NCBI RefSeq assembly: GCF_002150685.1 | Contig: NZ_MSSW01000003.1 | Coordinates: 124,001 to 188,000 of the forward strand | Origin: Algoriphagus antarcticus | GTDB lineage: Bacteria; Bacteroidota; Bacteroidia; Cytophagales; Cyclobacteriaceae | Direction: 5' to 3' | Length of the DNA stretch: 64,000 nucleotides | Shown here: one piece after another, positions 1-7,959 of the stretch | Position numbering within the stretch: position 1 is the stretch's first letter | Layout: the number at the start of each line of letters is the position of its first letter | Made by a program: the position numbers and the translations under genes | Notes under the pieces: model-generated | Told to the model about the DNA's origin: nothing | Databases searched by the model: none | The model's input: the letters and a program-made list of their open reading frames with translations, nothing else

Positions 1-269
1 GGAATCTGCCAGATTTTTTCTGAAAGCTTGGACGATTCTTCGGGATTTGTAGACTGAAGCCAATCGCTGAGCAGTGCTGATTCTACCGGCTTTGAAAGGA
101 CAACGGCGAGAGATTTAAAACCCATGCGAAGCTCTGAAATCTCTGAAGAGAAGTCATTCTGAAGATTAGATTTAAAACTTAATTGCTGCTGAAGTAGTGC
201 ATCTGTAACGGCTGAGTTCCATTCAAATTCATAGAGCAGGGGAGTGATTTGTTTTACTATGGGCTTCAT
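1..269 (-). CDS. pxpB: 5-oxoprolinase subunit B (KipI-like), N-terminal part only
   Basis: The gene runs off the left edge; only about the first 89 codons are present. Its ATG (267-269) overlaps the TGA of the upstream pxpA gene in an ATGA arrangement, which indicates translational coupling. The N-terminus (MKPIVKQITPLLYEFEW) followed by an S-E-L-R-M-G-F segment fits the allophanate hydrolase subunit 1/KipI family, in which an ILPLGD-like opening strand leads the chain. In characterised bacteria PxpB works with PxpC and PxpA to open 5-oxoproline to glutamate in the cytoplasm at the cost of ATP. The assignment rests mainly on position after pxpA and on weak N-terminal resemblance, because the catalytic core lies outside the window. 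Confidence 0.7.
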   Translation of the reverse strand, partial: MKPIVKQITPLLYEFEWNSAVTDALLQQQLSFKSNLQNDFSSEISELRMGFKSLAVVLSKPVESALLSDWLQSTNPEESSKLSEKIWQI

Positions 270-985
270 GTCCAGAATTTTTCGCGGATTATTGGCAAGA
301 AATCACTGATCCCTGGATTGTCCCCATGGAAACAAATCGTATCGGGTTTCAATTTGAGTTTTTTACCCAGATCTGATAACACATAGCCCCTACCCAGTAA
401 AGTTTTGAGTTGGGGAGAAATCTCTGCTTCTGTGATCATGTGAGATCCAAACACTGATCTGGGCAGCAGCTGGTAATTGTCCAGATATCGCCGATCTCCA
501 AAGACTTCAGTTCTATTCCGTAAGCCTTTCTGCATCGCATATTTCTCAAGTTGGGAATGTGGTGAGGTAAATAATGGCGTATTATGAAAATGATTTGCAA
601 TAAAGTCGGTGAGTCTGTCTGCTAGTTCAGGGTTGGCAGAAGCATCATTGTAGAGCGCTCCGTGGAATTTGATGTGATCCATAGGCAGGCCTGCTTTTTC
701 TGCCAGTTGATCAAACTTCAGTAGTTGAATCAAAATTGACTTTTGTAGATCCTTGTCTGATATCTTCATTGTTTTTCTACCGAAGTTTTTCTGATCAGGA
801 TAGGAGGGATGGGCACCTATTTTTTTTTCGTATTCTAAAGCCAGCGCTATACTTTCACTTATTGTATTCTCATCTCCAAAATGCCCGCCGCAGGCGATAC
901 TTGCTGTATCGATGAGCGGGAAGAGTTCTTTTTCATTTGGTATGCCTTCACCTAAATCGCAGTTTATTTCTGGCAGTTTCTTCAT
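266..985 (-). CDS. pxpA: 5-oxoprolinase subunit A (LamB/YcsF family)
   Basis: This is a LamB/YcsF-family protein that takes part in ATP-dependent cleavage of 5-oxoproline with PxpB and PxpC. The family signature is plain: an opening INCDLGEG, then ACGGHFGD, GAHPSYPD, the H-x-K-x-H-G-A-L-Y segment (IKFHGALYN), and CFHGDNP near the end. I place the start at the ATG at 983-985, because MKKLPEINCDLGEG begins where family members begin. An in-frame ATG at 1018 would add 11 residues with no family resemblance. The resulting length of about 239 residues is normal. The stop overlaps the pxpB start by four bases, so the two are an operon read leftward. Confidence 0.9.
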   Translation of the reverse strand: MKKLPEINCDLGEGIPNEKELFPLIDTASIACGGHFGDENTISESIALALEYEKKIGAHPSYPDQKNFGRKTMKISDKDLQKSILIQLLKFDQLAEKAGLPMDHIKFHGALYNDASANPELADRLTDFIANHFHNTPLFTSPHSQLEKYAMQKGLRNRTEVFGDRRYLDNYQLLPRSVFGSHMITEAEISPQLKTLLGRGYVLSDLGKKLKLKPDTICFHGDNPGISDFLPIIREKFWT

Positions 986-1045
986 TTCAAGGGGTAATTG
1001 AGTAAGTCCAAAATACAAAATGTGATCTAAGGCATCGAATGTTTC

Positions 1046-1555
1046 CTATAACTTATTATAATATTTGATCAGTTCATTTAGTTGTTTGTAGTCAAGCTTG
1101 CCTTTCGCCAGCTTGAGATGATGAATAATAGCTAGCGCTTTCTTTATCCTACTTTCCGGATTTTTGACTTTGGTGACGGTATAGACCATCATTCGCTGCT
1201 TGCCGGGAGTGAGACTTTTGAAATAGTCCGCGCCTTCTTCGTCCTGATCCATCAGCACTTGGAGCTCCTCGGGCATTTCATGTCCATATTCACTATGATC
1301 CCTTTCTATTTTGACTGGAAAAGTGGTTTCTTGATTTAGGTGAAACCGACCACGAATTTCTTGATTGACCAAGACATACCAATATTCTTTAGCTTTCATC
1401 AGGGCCATGTGAAATGGTCCTTCGTCTTTTATCCAAACCAAAACCCGGCGATGATTTTCTTCCATCATTTGGCTTGAGACTTCGTCGGAAATCGGAATGT
1501 GATATTGCCAGTGATTAAACTCGAATGCAGCCAGTTTCCCTTGGAACTCTATCAT
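1046..1555 (-). CDS. DUF1905/YdeI-like (OmpD-associated family) protein
   Basis: A 169-residue cytoplasmic protein with two recognisable parts. Residues about 1-85 look like DUF1905, a small beta-barrel with a FQGKL opening and an RVLVWIKDEGPFHMAL core. Residues about 90-155 match the YdeI/OmpD-associated C-terminal helical domain, with MPEELQVLMDQDEEGADYFKSL and then TPGKQRMMVYTVTKVKNPESR. YdeI-like proteins have been linked to resistance to polymyxin and bacteriocins in some species, but the biochemical role is unknown. The ATG overlaps the stop of the upstream glycosidase gene (1552-1555), so the two are probably co-transcribed even though no functional link is evident. Confidence 0.8.
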   Translation of the reverse strand: MIEFQGKLAAFEFNHWQYHIPISDEVSSQMMEENHRRVLVWIKDEGPFHMALMKAKEYWYVLVNQEIRGRFHLNQETTFPVKIERDHSEYGHEMPEELQVLMDQDEEGADYFKSLTPGKQRMMVYTVTKVKNPESRIKKALAIIHHLKLAKGKLDYKQLNELIKYYNKL

Positions 1556-3033
1556 TCTGTTGGTTTCAAGGCTTTGATTTTCAAAGCAATTTCCCCATTG
1601 ATCAAAGAAACAGGAATGGATAATCGTTGATTGCTGGCACTGAAGGTTCCTAAATTATTTGTCTCCCCGGTAAGCGTATTGATGCTTGCTACATTGTAAG
1701 TCGATTCTCTTGAAGTCTTCACAATCAATTGTGTTGTTGCCGCGCCCGCCTCAATCAAATATGCCAGCCAACCCTCATTTCCATCACTTAAGGCATATGC
1801 AATCATTCCAGGTGCTCCGATTATATCCGATTCAGCTGGATGCGCTTTTCTCAAATCAATAGTATGGAGTGTCTCAGAAAGGATCTTCAGCTCTTGTCTC
1901 AGCGCAATACTGCCTCCTCCAGGAGCTTCATTTTGGCCAGTTCCATCTTCTTTTCCTGGGAAAAAGGAATAATCCAAGCTGTTGAAAAGTCCGCCTCCCG
2001 AAAGCATAAACACCCAAGCTTGTCTGCGATAAACCATATCCGCTGATCCTGCAAATCCAGACTCATCAAAACCAATGACTTTATCCCAATGGTAATTCCA
2101 TGTAGCTGATTCTGGCCAGTTATAATGGAAATTCAGAATAGAAATATGTTTGGAGACAGAAGCAATAGGAGCTTTGAAGTTGGAATAGTTCTGTGCGATG
2201 AGATGTTTTTTCGGAAGTTTAGCCTCTGTAGTTGCTATGGTTTCGGCGATGGCCTCTTGCCATTCCAGCGATTTCTCATCTGCCACGTCCACTTTTACTT
2301 GCCAGTTTGGACCATCGAGCGTGTAGGTATTTGCAATGTTTAACACTGTAGTTCCTCTATCCGACCAAGGTTCATTTTGAATCTCGAAAAAGAAATTATC
2401 AAAGGCATTTAGCGCATTGACCAGCTTGGTGACATAGGATTTTTGGAGTGTGAATAGCTCTCCGTTTTCAGTAGTATGGACTAATTTTCTGTCTAATGTG
2501 CCAGATCCATCCACTCGATTGCATGGATTTTGAGGGTTCATTTCCCAGTGATCATCATTGTAAATGGAAGAGAAAAGAGTGACTTCTACGATGATGTCCA
2601 GTTCTTGGGCTAAGCTCATGAAATCATTGAGACGTTCGAAATAAACTGGATTATATGTGTTCCAGTCATATTTCACTTCGCCATTTTCTGTTTTGGTGAG
2701 CCAAGGGACTATCACTTTATTCGCTTCAGGTGCCAAGGTATTATGCTTTATAGAAAAGCTTTTCGAAGGGATTTCGAAATAACTTGCCATAAAAATCCTG
2801 GTGTAGTTCATTCCTTCTTCGTGAAGTGTATTGAGGTATTTTTCAAAGTTAAAATCCGCATTTAAAACTGCACCATAATGTTCCGCTGAAGTGATCAGTG
2901 CAGTTGGCTTGCTATTGTATTCGAAGTAATGAGGGTTTTCGAAAAGTAACTTTATAGGTTGATTCTGTGAATAGCTGATCGAACATGTGCAAAAAGCAAG
3001 GAAGGCAAACAATAAGGTCTTTAGGCAATTCAT
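1552..3033 (-). CDS. Secreted clan GH-A glycoside hydrolase (cellulase-like TIM barrel)
   Basis: This 493-residue protein begins with a Sec signal peptide (hydrophobic residues 5-20, ending near SYSQ) and is probably exported. The body resembles a TIM-barrel glycosidase of clan GH-A. The acid/base position is the N-E-P at residues 220-222 within FFEIQNEPW. A plausible nucleophile is Glu324 in IGFDESGF, about 100 residues later as expected for retaining GH-A enzymes. The C-terminal 100 residues look like a small beta domain. The substrate cannot be told from sequence; a beta-linked plant or algal glycan would fit the family. It lies 9 bp from no known partner, is coupled to the downstream YdeI-like gene, and has no SusCD pair nearby. 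Confidence 0.78.
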   Translation of the reverse strand: MNCLKTLLFAFLAFCTCSISYSQNQPIKLLFENPHYFEYNSKPTALITSAEHYGAVLNADFNFEKYLNTLHEEGMNYTRIFMASYFEIPSKSFSIKHNTLAPEANKVIVPWLTKTENGEVKYDWNTYNPVYFERLNDFMSLAQELDIIVEVTLFSSIYNDDHWEMNPQNPCNRVDGSGTLDRKLVHTTENGELFTLQKSYVTKLVNALNAFDNFFFEIQNEPWSDRGTTVLNIANTYTLDGPNWQVKVDVADEKSLEWQEAIAETIATTEAKLPKKHLIAQNYSNFKAPIASVSKHISILNFHYNWPESATWNYHWDKVIGFDESGFAGSADMVYRRQAWVFMLSGGGLFNSLDYSFFPGKEDGTGQNEAPGGGSIALRQELKILSETLHTIDLRKAHPAESDIIGAPGMIAYALSDGNEGWLAYLIEAGAATTQLIVKTSRESTYNVASINTLTGETNNLGTFSASNQRLSIPVSLINGEIALKIKALKPTE

Positions 3034-3071
3034 GGTTGATCGGGTTTAGGATTGGTATATTTTCCTTAAAG

Positions 3072-3106
3072 TAAAAAATCCCTTCAATTTTAGCGGTTGA
3101 AGGGAT
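3072..3106 (-). terminator. Rho-independent terminator after the two-component operon
   Basis: On the minus strand a perfect 10-bp stem (ATCCCTTCAA paired with TTGAAGGGAT, 9-nt loop) is followed by a run of six T. It lies about 25 nt beyond the stop of the response-regulator/kinase gene ending at 3130 and would end that operon. Confidence 0.8.
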
Positions 3107-3129
3107 CAGAAAATAATTAACCTAGTTTT

Positions 3130-4572
3130 TTAACTCGGAAGAGAGAAGGTAATTAGGAATGAGGTGCCTCTTCCTACGTCGCTCTTTACTCGAATAGAGC
3201 CACCGTGACTAAGTATGATGTTTTGAGTATTGGTAAGTCCAAGTCCAGATCCAGTAGGTTTACTGGTGAAGAACGGTTCAAACAATCGCTCTACATTTTC
3301 TTTAGGGATTCCTTCGCCGTTGTCTTTTATTTCGATTCTACACTGACCGTTCTTTATCGTCGTTCTCAAAATAAGCTTTCCGGTCTTTTCAGGCATTGCT
3401 TCTATAGCGTTCACTAATAGGTTAATCAGGGCTATTTTTACCTTTTCACCATCTACCTGAATATCACAAATATCGGTTTGATACTGTTTTAAGATTGTGA
3501 TTTTTTTGAATTCTAGTCTATCCTTTACATGTTCTAAAGATTCGTCCAAGAGCATATTTATCGAGTGACTTTTGGAATCCAATTCTGTGAATCTCGTACT
3601 TTCCAGCAGCTGAGTTACGAGGTGGTTGATTCGGTCGCAATTCCTTCGGATCACATCAATCAAGTCACCGCTTTCTGCTCGCACATGCTCGGGAAGCTCT
3701 AGGTTCAATTGATCTGCTGAGAGCAAAATAGTAGTAAGGGGATTTTTTACTTCATGTGCTAAAAGCCTTGCTATTCTGCCGGTAGAGGAGAATTTTTTAA
3801 GGTTGAGTTCTTCCTCTTCTTTGGCTTTGATCGCGCTTAGATCCTTGATCAAAACCTGGTAAGTTCTCCCATCTTGCTTTACTATACTGATTAGACTGTT
3901 GATGGTGTGTCCGTGATCGACTGTCATCAGTGCTTCCATATCATAAAGCTCTTCACCATTGAAAAACAAATCCTCTAATTCTTGCCGGGAGAATTTTTCT
4001 GGCAGGAGGTCTTTGAAGAAACTATTTTCAGTGTCAGAATTGTAGGCCTTATTTCCAAATTTCTTTAAAAATGCAGGGTTCACTTCTAGTATTTTTCCCT
4101 CATCATCCATCAAAAGGAATGGATCACTGGCTAACTCGAAAATAGATCTAAACTTGACTGCAGCGCTTGCCAGAGATTCCATCAACTGTGCATCCCGAAT
4201 GGCATATCGCAGTGTTCTGTCCAGTGTTTGCGCATCGAATTCGCCTTTGACTAAGTAGTCAGAGGCACCAAGAGTAAACGCTTCCCGATCAATGTCTCCT
4301 GTGCCCATGCCTGTGAGCATGATTACAGGTGCATGTTTTCTTATCGATTTTATTTCGCGAATCAGTTCTAGACCAGTGTCTTTACCCAGTTTGTAATCAA
4401 CTAGGAAAAGGTCGAAGTTATCATCCAATTTTTGAATGGATTCTTCAAGACTAGTTGCAGATTCTAGTTCATAGGAAGTATTAGTAATTCTTTTGAGCAA
4501 GCTAGAGACCAGAAAGAAATCATCCGGATCATCATCTACATAAAGTATTCTAATTGTTTCTTTAGTAATCAT
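3130..4572 (-). CDS. Hybrid protein: receiver, PAS, histidine kinase
   Basis: A 480-residue soluble signalling protein with the receiver at the front. Residues 7-125 are a REC domain with acidic cluster D13-D15, phosphoacceptor D59 (LVDYKLG) and the conserved KGEF lysine. A PAS domain spans about 137-250. A HisKA helix pair has the phosphorylatable His near 274 (AHEVKNPLTT), and the HATPase_c domain shows NLLVNAIEA, DNGEGIP and GSGLGLTNT. There is no transmembrane segment. Phosphorylation of the N-terminal receiver by another kinase probably tunes this kinase. It begins 9 nt after an Rcp1-like regulator and ends at a strong terminator, so it is the last gene of a three-gene signalling operon. 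Confidence 0.92.
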   Translation of the reverse strand: MITKETIRILYVDDDPDDFFLVSSLLKRITNTSYELESATSLEESIQKLDDNFDLFLVDYKLGKDTGLELIREIKSIRKHAPVIMLTGMGTGDIDREAFTLGASDYLVKGEFDAQTLDRTLRYAIRDAQLMESLASAAVKFRSIFELASDPFLLMDDEGKILEVNPAFLKKFGNKAYNSDTENSFFKDLLPEKFSRQELEDLFFNGEELYDMEALMTVDHGHTINSLISIVKQDGRTYQVLIKDLSAIKAKEEEELNLKKFSSTGRIARLLAHEVKNPLTTILLSADQLNLELPEHVRAESGDLIDVIRRNCDRINHLVTQLLESTRFTELDSKSHSINMLLDESLEHVKDRLEFKKITILKQYQTDICDIQVDGEKVKIALINLLVNAIEAMPEKTGKLILRTTIKNGQCRIEIKDNGEGIPKENVERLFEPFFTSKPTGSGLGLTNTQNIILSHGGSIRVKSDVGRGTSFLITFSLPS

Positions 4573-4581
4573 AGTTTTTCT

Positions 4582-5025
4582 TTATCCTGGCAACTTTACT
4601 GTTTTTGACCAATAGTTCTCGATTTCTTCCGTGACTTTTACCAATTCTTCAAAAGATCCCGGCTTGGTAATGAAACTACTTGAACCCATTTTGTATGTAG
4701 CCTGAATATCGTCAACACTGTTGGAAGTTGTAAAAATTATTACAGGAATGGATCTCAGGTCCTCGTTGCTTTTTATTTCTGCCAGTGCTTCACGTCCATC
4801 TTTTCGAGGCATATTAAGGTCTAATAGAATGATATCCGGTTTGGGATACTTTTCCACATCATCATAAGGTGCGGTTCGCTTTAGATATTTTAGAAGAGCC
4901 TCGCCATCTTCTACACAGGTGACTTTCTCCTTAGGCAATGTCCTTTCAAAGGCTTTTAGGATTAATAATTTATCATCTTCGTCATCCTCTGCGACTAGGA
5001 TGTGTATGGGTTTCTCGAAGGACAT
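4582..5025 (-). CDS. Rcp1-like single-domain response regulator
   Basis: A CheY-like receiver with no output domain. From the chosen start (MSFEKPIHIL) the acidic pocket is E13-D14-D15, the phosphoacceptor is D69 in LLDLNMPRKDG, and the conserved Thr (FTTS) and Lys (TKPG) follow. The extra YDDVEKYPKP insertion before the phosphoacceptor is typical of Rcp1-type regulators that pair with phytochrome-like kinases. An in-frame ATG at 5049 would prepend MFVIQYML, which is not family-like. It sits between a CHASE3 kinase (upstream, 75 nt or more) and a REC-PAS-kinase (9 nt downstream), and is probably a phosphate shuttle between them. Confidence 0.9.
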   Translation of the reverse strand: MSFEKPIHILVAEDDEDDKLLILKAFERTLPKEKVTCVEDGEALLKYLKRTAPYDDVEKYPKPDIILLDLNMPRKDGREALAEIKSNEDLRSIPVIIFTTSNSVDDIQATYKMGSSSFITKPGSFEELVKVTEEIENYWSKTVKLPG

Positions 5026-5124
5026 GAGCATATATTGTATGACGAACAAGGGTTCGATTTCGATGAAAAGATAAGCATGATTTTGTTAAGTAGGTACAGC
5101 CTCAATTTGTGAATTTAACAGATG

Positions 5125-6564
5125 TCAAGTATTTGTAAATGGCAAAATGATGTTGAAAGTTGATCCTTTTCCTAGACTGCTTTCTGCGAATATAACTCCT
5201 CCGTTCTTTTCTATGATTTTTCGAGAGATAGAAAGACCTATTCCTGTGCCTTCGTATTCTTTCTTACCATGTAACCTCTGGAAGATAGAGAAAATTCGAT
5301 CTGCATGTTGTTTTTCAAATCCAATACCGTTATCGCTTACTTTTATCCAGTGGTAATTTCCATTTATATTGAGTGAAGAATGCTTACCAATGAGTTCTTG
5401 ACTTGCTTTCTCAGAAGTGATTGAGATTTCCGGGTTTACGCCCGGCTTTGAGAATTTGAGGGAATTAGAAATCAGATTTTGAAATACCTGTCGATATTCA
5501 GTACCAGAACCCCTTACTTTAGGTAGCTTTCCCAAAGTGATATTGGCTGACTTGTCTTTGATAGCTATTTCGAAGTCTTCAAGCATCTCGGAAATGACTT
5601 TATACAATTTCACGGATTTTATTTTTTCATCATCTATTCTACCTGCTCTGCTGTAATCCAACAGGTCAGTGATCAATAGTCTCATTCGCACTGCTGCAGC
5701 CGTGATCCTGCTCAGATATAGATCACCATCACCTTCCAATTTGTCTTTATATTGTTCATTCAATAAATCTGAAAAGGCAGTGATCTTCCGTAATGGTTCT
5801 TGTAAATCATGTGAGGCCACATAGGCAAATGACTCAAGCTCTTTATTTGAGTCATCCAATAGTTTGATCTGATCTCTAAGTTTTTCTTGATATAGGGTAA
5901 TCTCCTTACTCGCTACCTGTTGTGTTTTGTTATATTGATAGATGGAGAAAAAGGTTACCAAACCTATAGTAATCGAGAAGATAGAAATGAGACCGACTAT
6001 AAAGGGAAGTGCATTTATATTGTTGAACAAGCTTTGATTCCTTTCTTTGAAAAGTTTGTTTTCTATCTCATTAATTTCAAGAACCAATTGTTTGATCATC
6101 CTATAGCCTCCCAGTGCATTATTTATTTTGATAGGATCTATGAATCCAATTAAGTTTCTATGCTCCTTCATATATTCTATGGTGGCATCGAAAGTCCTAA
6201 CTCTCGTATTGATGAGTCCTCTGAGTTCTTCTATATTATTTTGCTGTTGAGCGTTATCCATTGTCAAGGCCTGTAGTTGGGATAGTAGCAGCTCGGCATC
6301 CACATTGGACTGATGATAGTTTGTCAAAAATTCTTCATTTCCTGTGAGTCCGTATCCTCGGATATTGGTCTCTCTTTCCAGAATACTTGAATATAACTGA
6401 TCCGTGCGCTGAAGAACCTCTGTAGTGTGCATCACAGCATCGGAATAAAATTCTATTCGGCCTGCTGTCCAATAAGATAGTCCGCTGCCTAAAATAATCA
6501 GGATAAGAGTTACGATCGAATAAATTTTGACTTGGCGTATGGATGGGTTTTGCTCGTTTTTCAT
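5125..6564 (-). CDS. Membrane histidine kinase with CHASE3 sensor domain
   Basis: A 479-residue sensor kinase. Transmembrane helices at about 12-30 and 187-210 enclose a roughly 155-residue all-helical periplasmic domain of CHASE3 type, with the ETNIRGYGLTGNEEFL signature. A short coiled coil (about 215-245) leads to a HisKA domain with the phosphorylatable His near 253 (VASHDLQEPLRK), the phytochrome-like subclass. HATPase_c motifs follow: NLISNSLKF, DNGIGFE and GTGIGLSI. The ligand is unknown. It is the first gene of the operon with the Rcp1-like regulator and the REC-PAS-kinase, and this kinase subclass commonly pairs with Rcp1-like receivers. Confidence 0.92.
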   Translation of the reverse strand: MKNEQNPSIRQVKIYSIVTLILIILGSGLSYWTAGRIEFYSDAVMHTTEVLQRTDQLYSSILERETNIRGYGLTGNEEFLTNYHQSNVDAELLLSQLQALTMDNAQQQNNIEELRGLINTRVRTFDATIEYMKEHRNLIGFIDPIKINNALGGYRMIKQLVLEINEIENKLFKERNQSLFNNINALPFIVGLISIFSITIGLVTFFSIYQYNKTQQVASKEITLYQEKLRDQIKLLDDSNKELESFAYVASHDLQEPLRKITAFSDLLNEQYKDKLEGDGDLYLSRITAAAVRMRLLITDLLDYSRAGRIDDEKIKSVKLYKVISEMLEDFEIAIKDKSANITLGKLPKVRGSGTEYRQVFQNLISNSLKFSKPGVNPEISITSEKASQELIGKHSSLNINGNYHWIKVSDNGIGFEKQHADRIFSIFQRLHGKKEYEGTGIGLSISRKIIEKNGGVIFAESSLGKGSTFNIILPFTNT

Positions 6565-6754
6565 TTGATATTTTCCCTAAATTGGGGAATTAATTACTCC
6601 TTAGGTTAAATTTTATTCTTATTAATTCTTTGCAAAAGTAGTCTTAAATGACCAAAACACTCATTTTACCTCGTTTTATGTGATAATCCTGAATTGAGGC
6701 ACACGTGTTGAAATACGAGATGTAAATATATCACACAACCTAAACACCAAAACT

Positions 6755-6907
6755 ATGAGTTCTTTATTGTATTTCATCGCAGCAATTCTTCTGATCGGCT
6801 GGCTAGTAGGAGTATTTGCCTATAGTGCAGGAGGATTGATCCACGTATTACTTGTATTGGCGATCATCGCTGTTCTATTCAGATTGATTTCAGGTAGAGG
6901 AATTTAG
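6755..6907 (+). CDS. Small lmo0937-family membrane protein (50 aa)
   Basis: A 50-residue ORF starting MSSLLYFIAAILLIGWLVG. Two hydrophobic helices (about 4-22 and 28-45) are joined by a short AYSAGG turn, and it ends SGRGI. This matches the lmo0937-type family of tiny membrane proteins, which are common in Bacteroidota and often stress-induced. It lies 71 nt upstream of a CsbD-YtxH fusion gene, and such genes are frequently clustered with general stress proteins. The biochemical role is unknown. Confidence 0.85.
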   Translation: MSSLLYFIAAILLIGWLVGVFAYSAGGLIHVLLVLAIIAVLFRLISGRGI

Positions 6908-6978
6908 TTAATTAAGTATCCTGCTTGCAAATCAATTAGGATCAACCAAACGAATTTGAAACTCTAACCAACGAAGCA

Positions 6979-7446
6979 ATGAATTTTAAAGACATAAAAG
7001 GAAATTGGAATCTTCTCAAGTATAAGTTAAAGCAACAATACGCCAATCTTTCTGATGAGGATTTAATTTTTGGAGAAGGCAACGAGGATGAGTTCTGGCG
7101 ACGCCTTCAGAAAAAAATCGGTAAAACGAAGGAACAAATAGTAGACGAACTCAAAGGAATTCAAAAATCTAAATTCACTAAAAACAAAAACACTATGAAC
7201 AAATCAGCAATAAATAAAACTCTTTGGCTCAGCGGACTGGTAACGGGCGCTTTAATAGGAGCATATCTTTACAAAAACAAGGATGACTTTGGCCCACAAA
7301 AAGAAAAGTTAAACAGCCTTCTTGGAGATTTTCAATCGATAATAGGAGATTTGAAGTCCAAGCTTTTGGAAGCCAAATCCGAAGGTCTGGAGGCTACGAA
7401 ATCAGCCTTGCAGACTGCAAAAGATAAAATAGAAAAAGTGAAGTGA
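6979..7446 (+). CDS. CsbD-like/YtxH-like fusion protein
   Basis: A 155-residue protein joining two families usually encoded separately. Residues 1-60 match CsbD (general stress protein; DIKGNWNLLKYKLKQQYANLSDEDL, given here as two overlapping parts of its signature: KGNWN and LSDEDL). After a lysine-rich linker, residues about 75-155 look like YtxH: a single hydrophobic helix (LWLSGLVTGALIGAYLY) and a long amphipathic helix rich in Lys, Glu and Ala. The join is seamless and there is no internal stop. An internal ATG at the linker (MNKSAINK) could allow separate YtxH production. A likely role is envelope or osmotic stress protection. A terminator follows at 7465. Confidence 0.82.
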   Translation: MNFKDIKGNWNLLKYKLKQQYANLSDEDLIFGEGNEDEFWRRLQKKIGKTKEQIVDELKGIQKSKFTKNKNTMNKSAINKTLWLSGLVTGALIGAYLYKNKDDFGPQKEKLNSLLGDFQSIIGDLKSKLLEAKSEGLEATKSALQTAKDKIEKVK

Positions 7447-7464
7447 AATAGGTTTAGAATTTCG

Positions 7465-7493
7465 AAAGGTGTAGCCTATGGCTGCACCTTTTT
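7465..7493 (+). terminator. Rho-independent terminator after CsbD-YtxH gene
   Basis: A 12-position stem (AAAGGTGTAGCC against GGCTGCACCTTT with one internal T-G mismatch and a TAT loop) is followed by TTTTT. It lies 19 nt past the stop codon. Confidence 0.8.
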
Positions 7494-7574
7494 ACTAACG
7501 TAACCACACTTTACTTATTATACCCAATTAGCAAATGAATGTACACTAGCGTAAGGAGAGTTGATAATTATGTG

Positions 7575-7955
7575 ATGAAGAACAAATTAATCCTAGTAAT
7601 AGATGACGAACCGGAAATTAGGAGTCTTTTGTCTAGATTTTTGGCGCGAAAAGGCTTTTCTGTTTTAGCTGCAGGTACACTCAAAGAAGGTAGAAAATTG
7701 TTTGACCAGTCAAAGCCTGAATTGGTTTTTTTGGATGTAAATCTTCCTGACGGAAATGGCTTGAACGAACTCAAGCATATAAATTCGGGTAAAACTCGTC
7801 ACAAAGTAATAATGATGAGTGCATTTGATCATAATGAAGTGAAATTGGAAGCAATCCAATATGGAGCCTTAGACTTCCTTAGTAAACCATTTAACATTGC
7901 GCGACTGGATCAGGTGGTTCAGAGCCAATTTCTCAATAATAACAACTCAAAGTAA
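7575..7955 (+). CDS. Single-domain response regulator
   Basis: A 126-residue CheY-like receiver (from MKNKLILVIDDEPE) with an acidic pocket at D10-D11, phosphoacceptor Asp in FLDVNLPDGNG, the Ser/Thr switch in MMSAF and Lys in LSKPF. It has no effector domain. The start at 7575 is preferred over 7539 because the alternative adds 12 residues unlike the family. Only 4 nt separate its stop from the ATG of the sigma-54 activator, so the two are an operon and the receiver may modulate the same phosphorelay. Confidence 0.9.
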   Translation: MKNKLILVIDDEPEIRSLLSRFLARKGFSVLAAGTLKEGRKLFDQSKPELVFLDVNLPDGNGLNELKHINSGKTRHKVIMMSAFDHNEVKLEAIQYGALDFLSKPFNIARLDQVVQSQFLNNNNSK

Positions 7956-7959
7956 AGTC

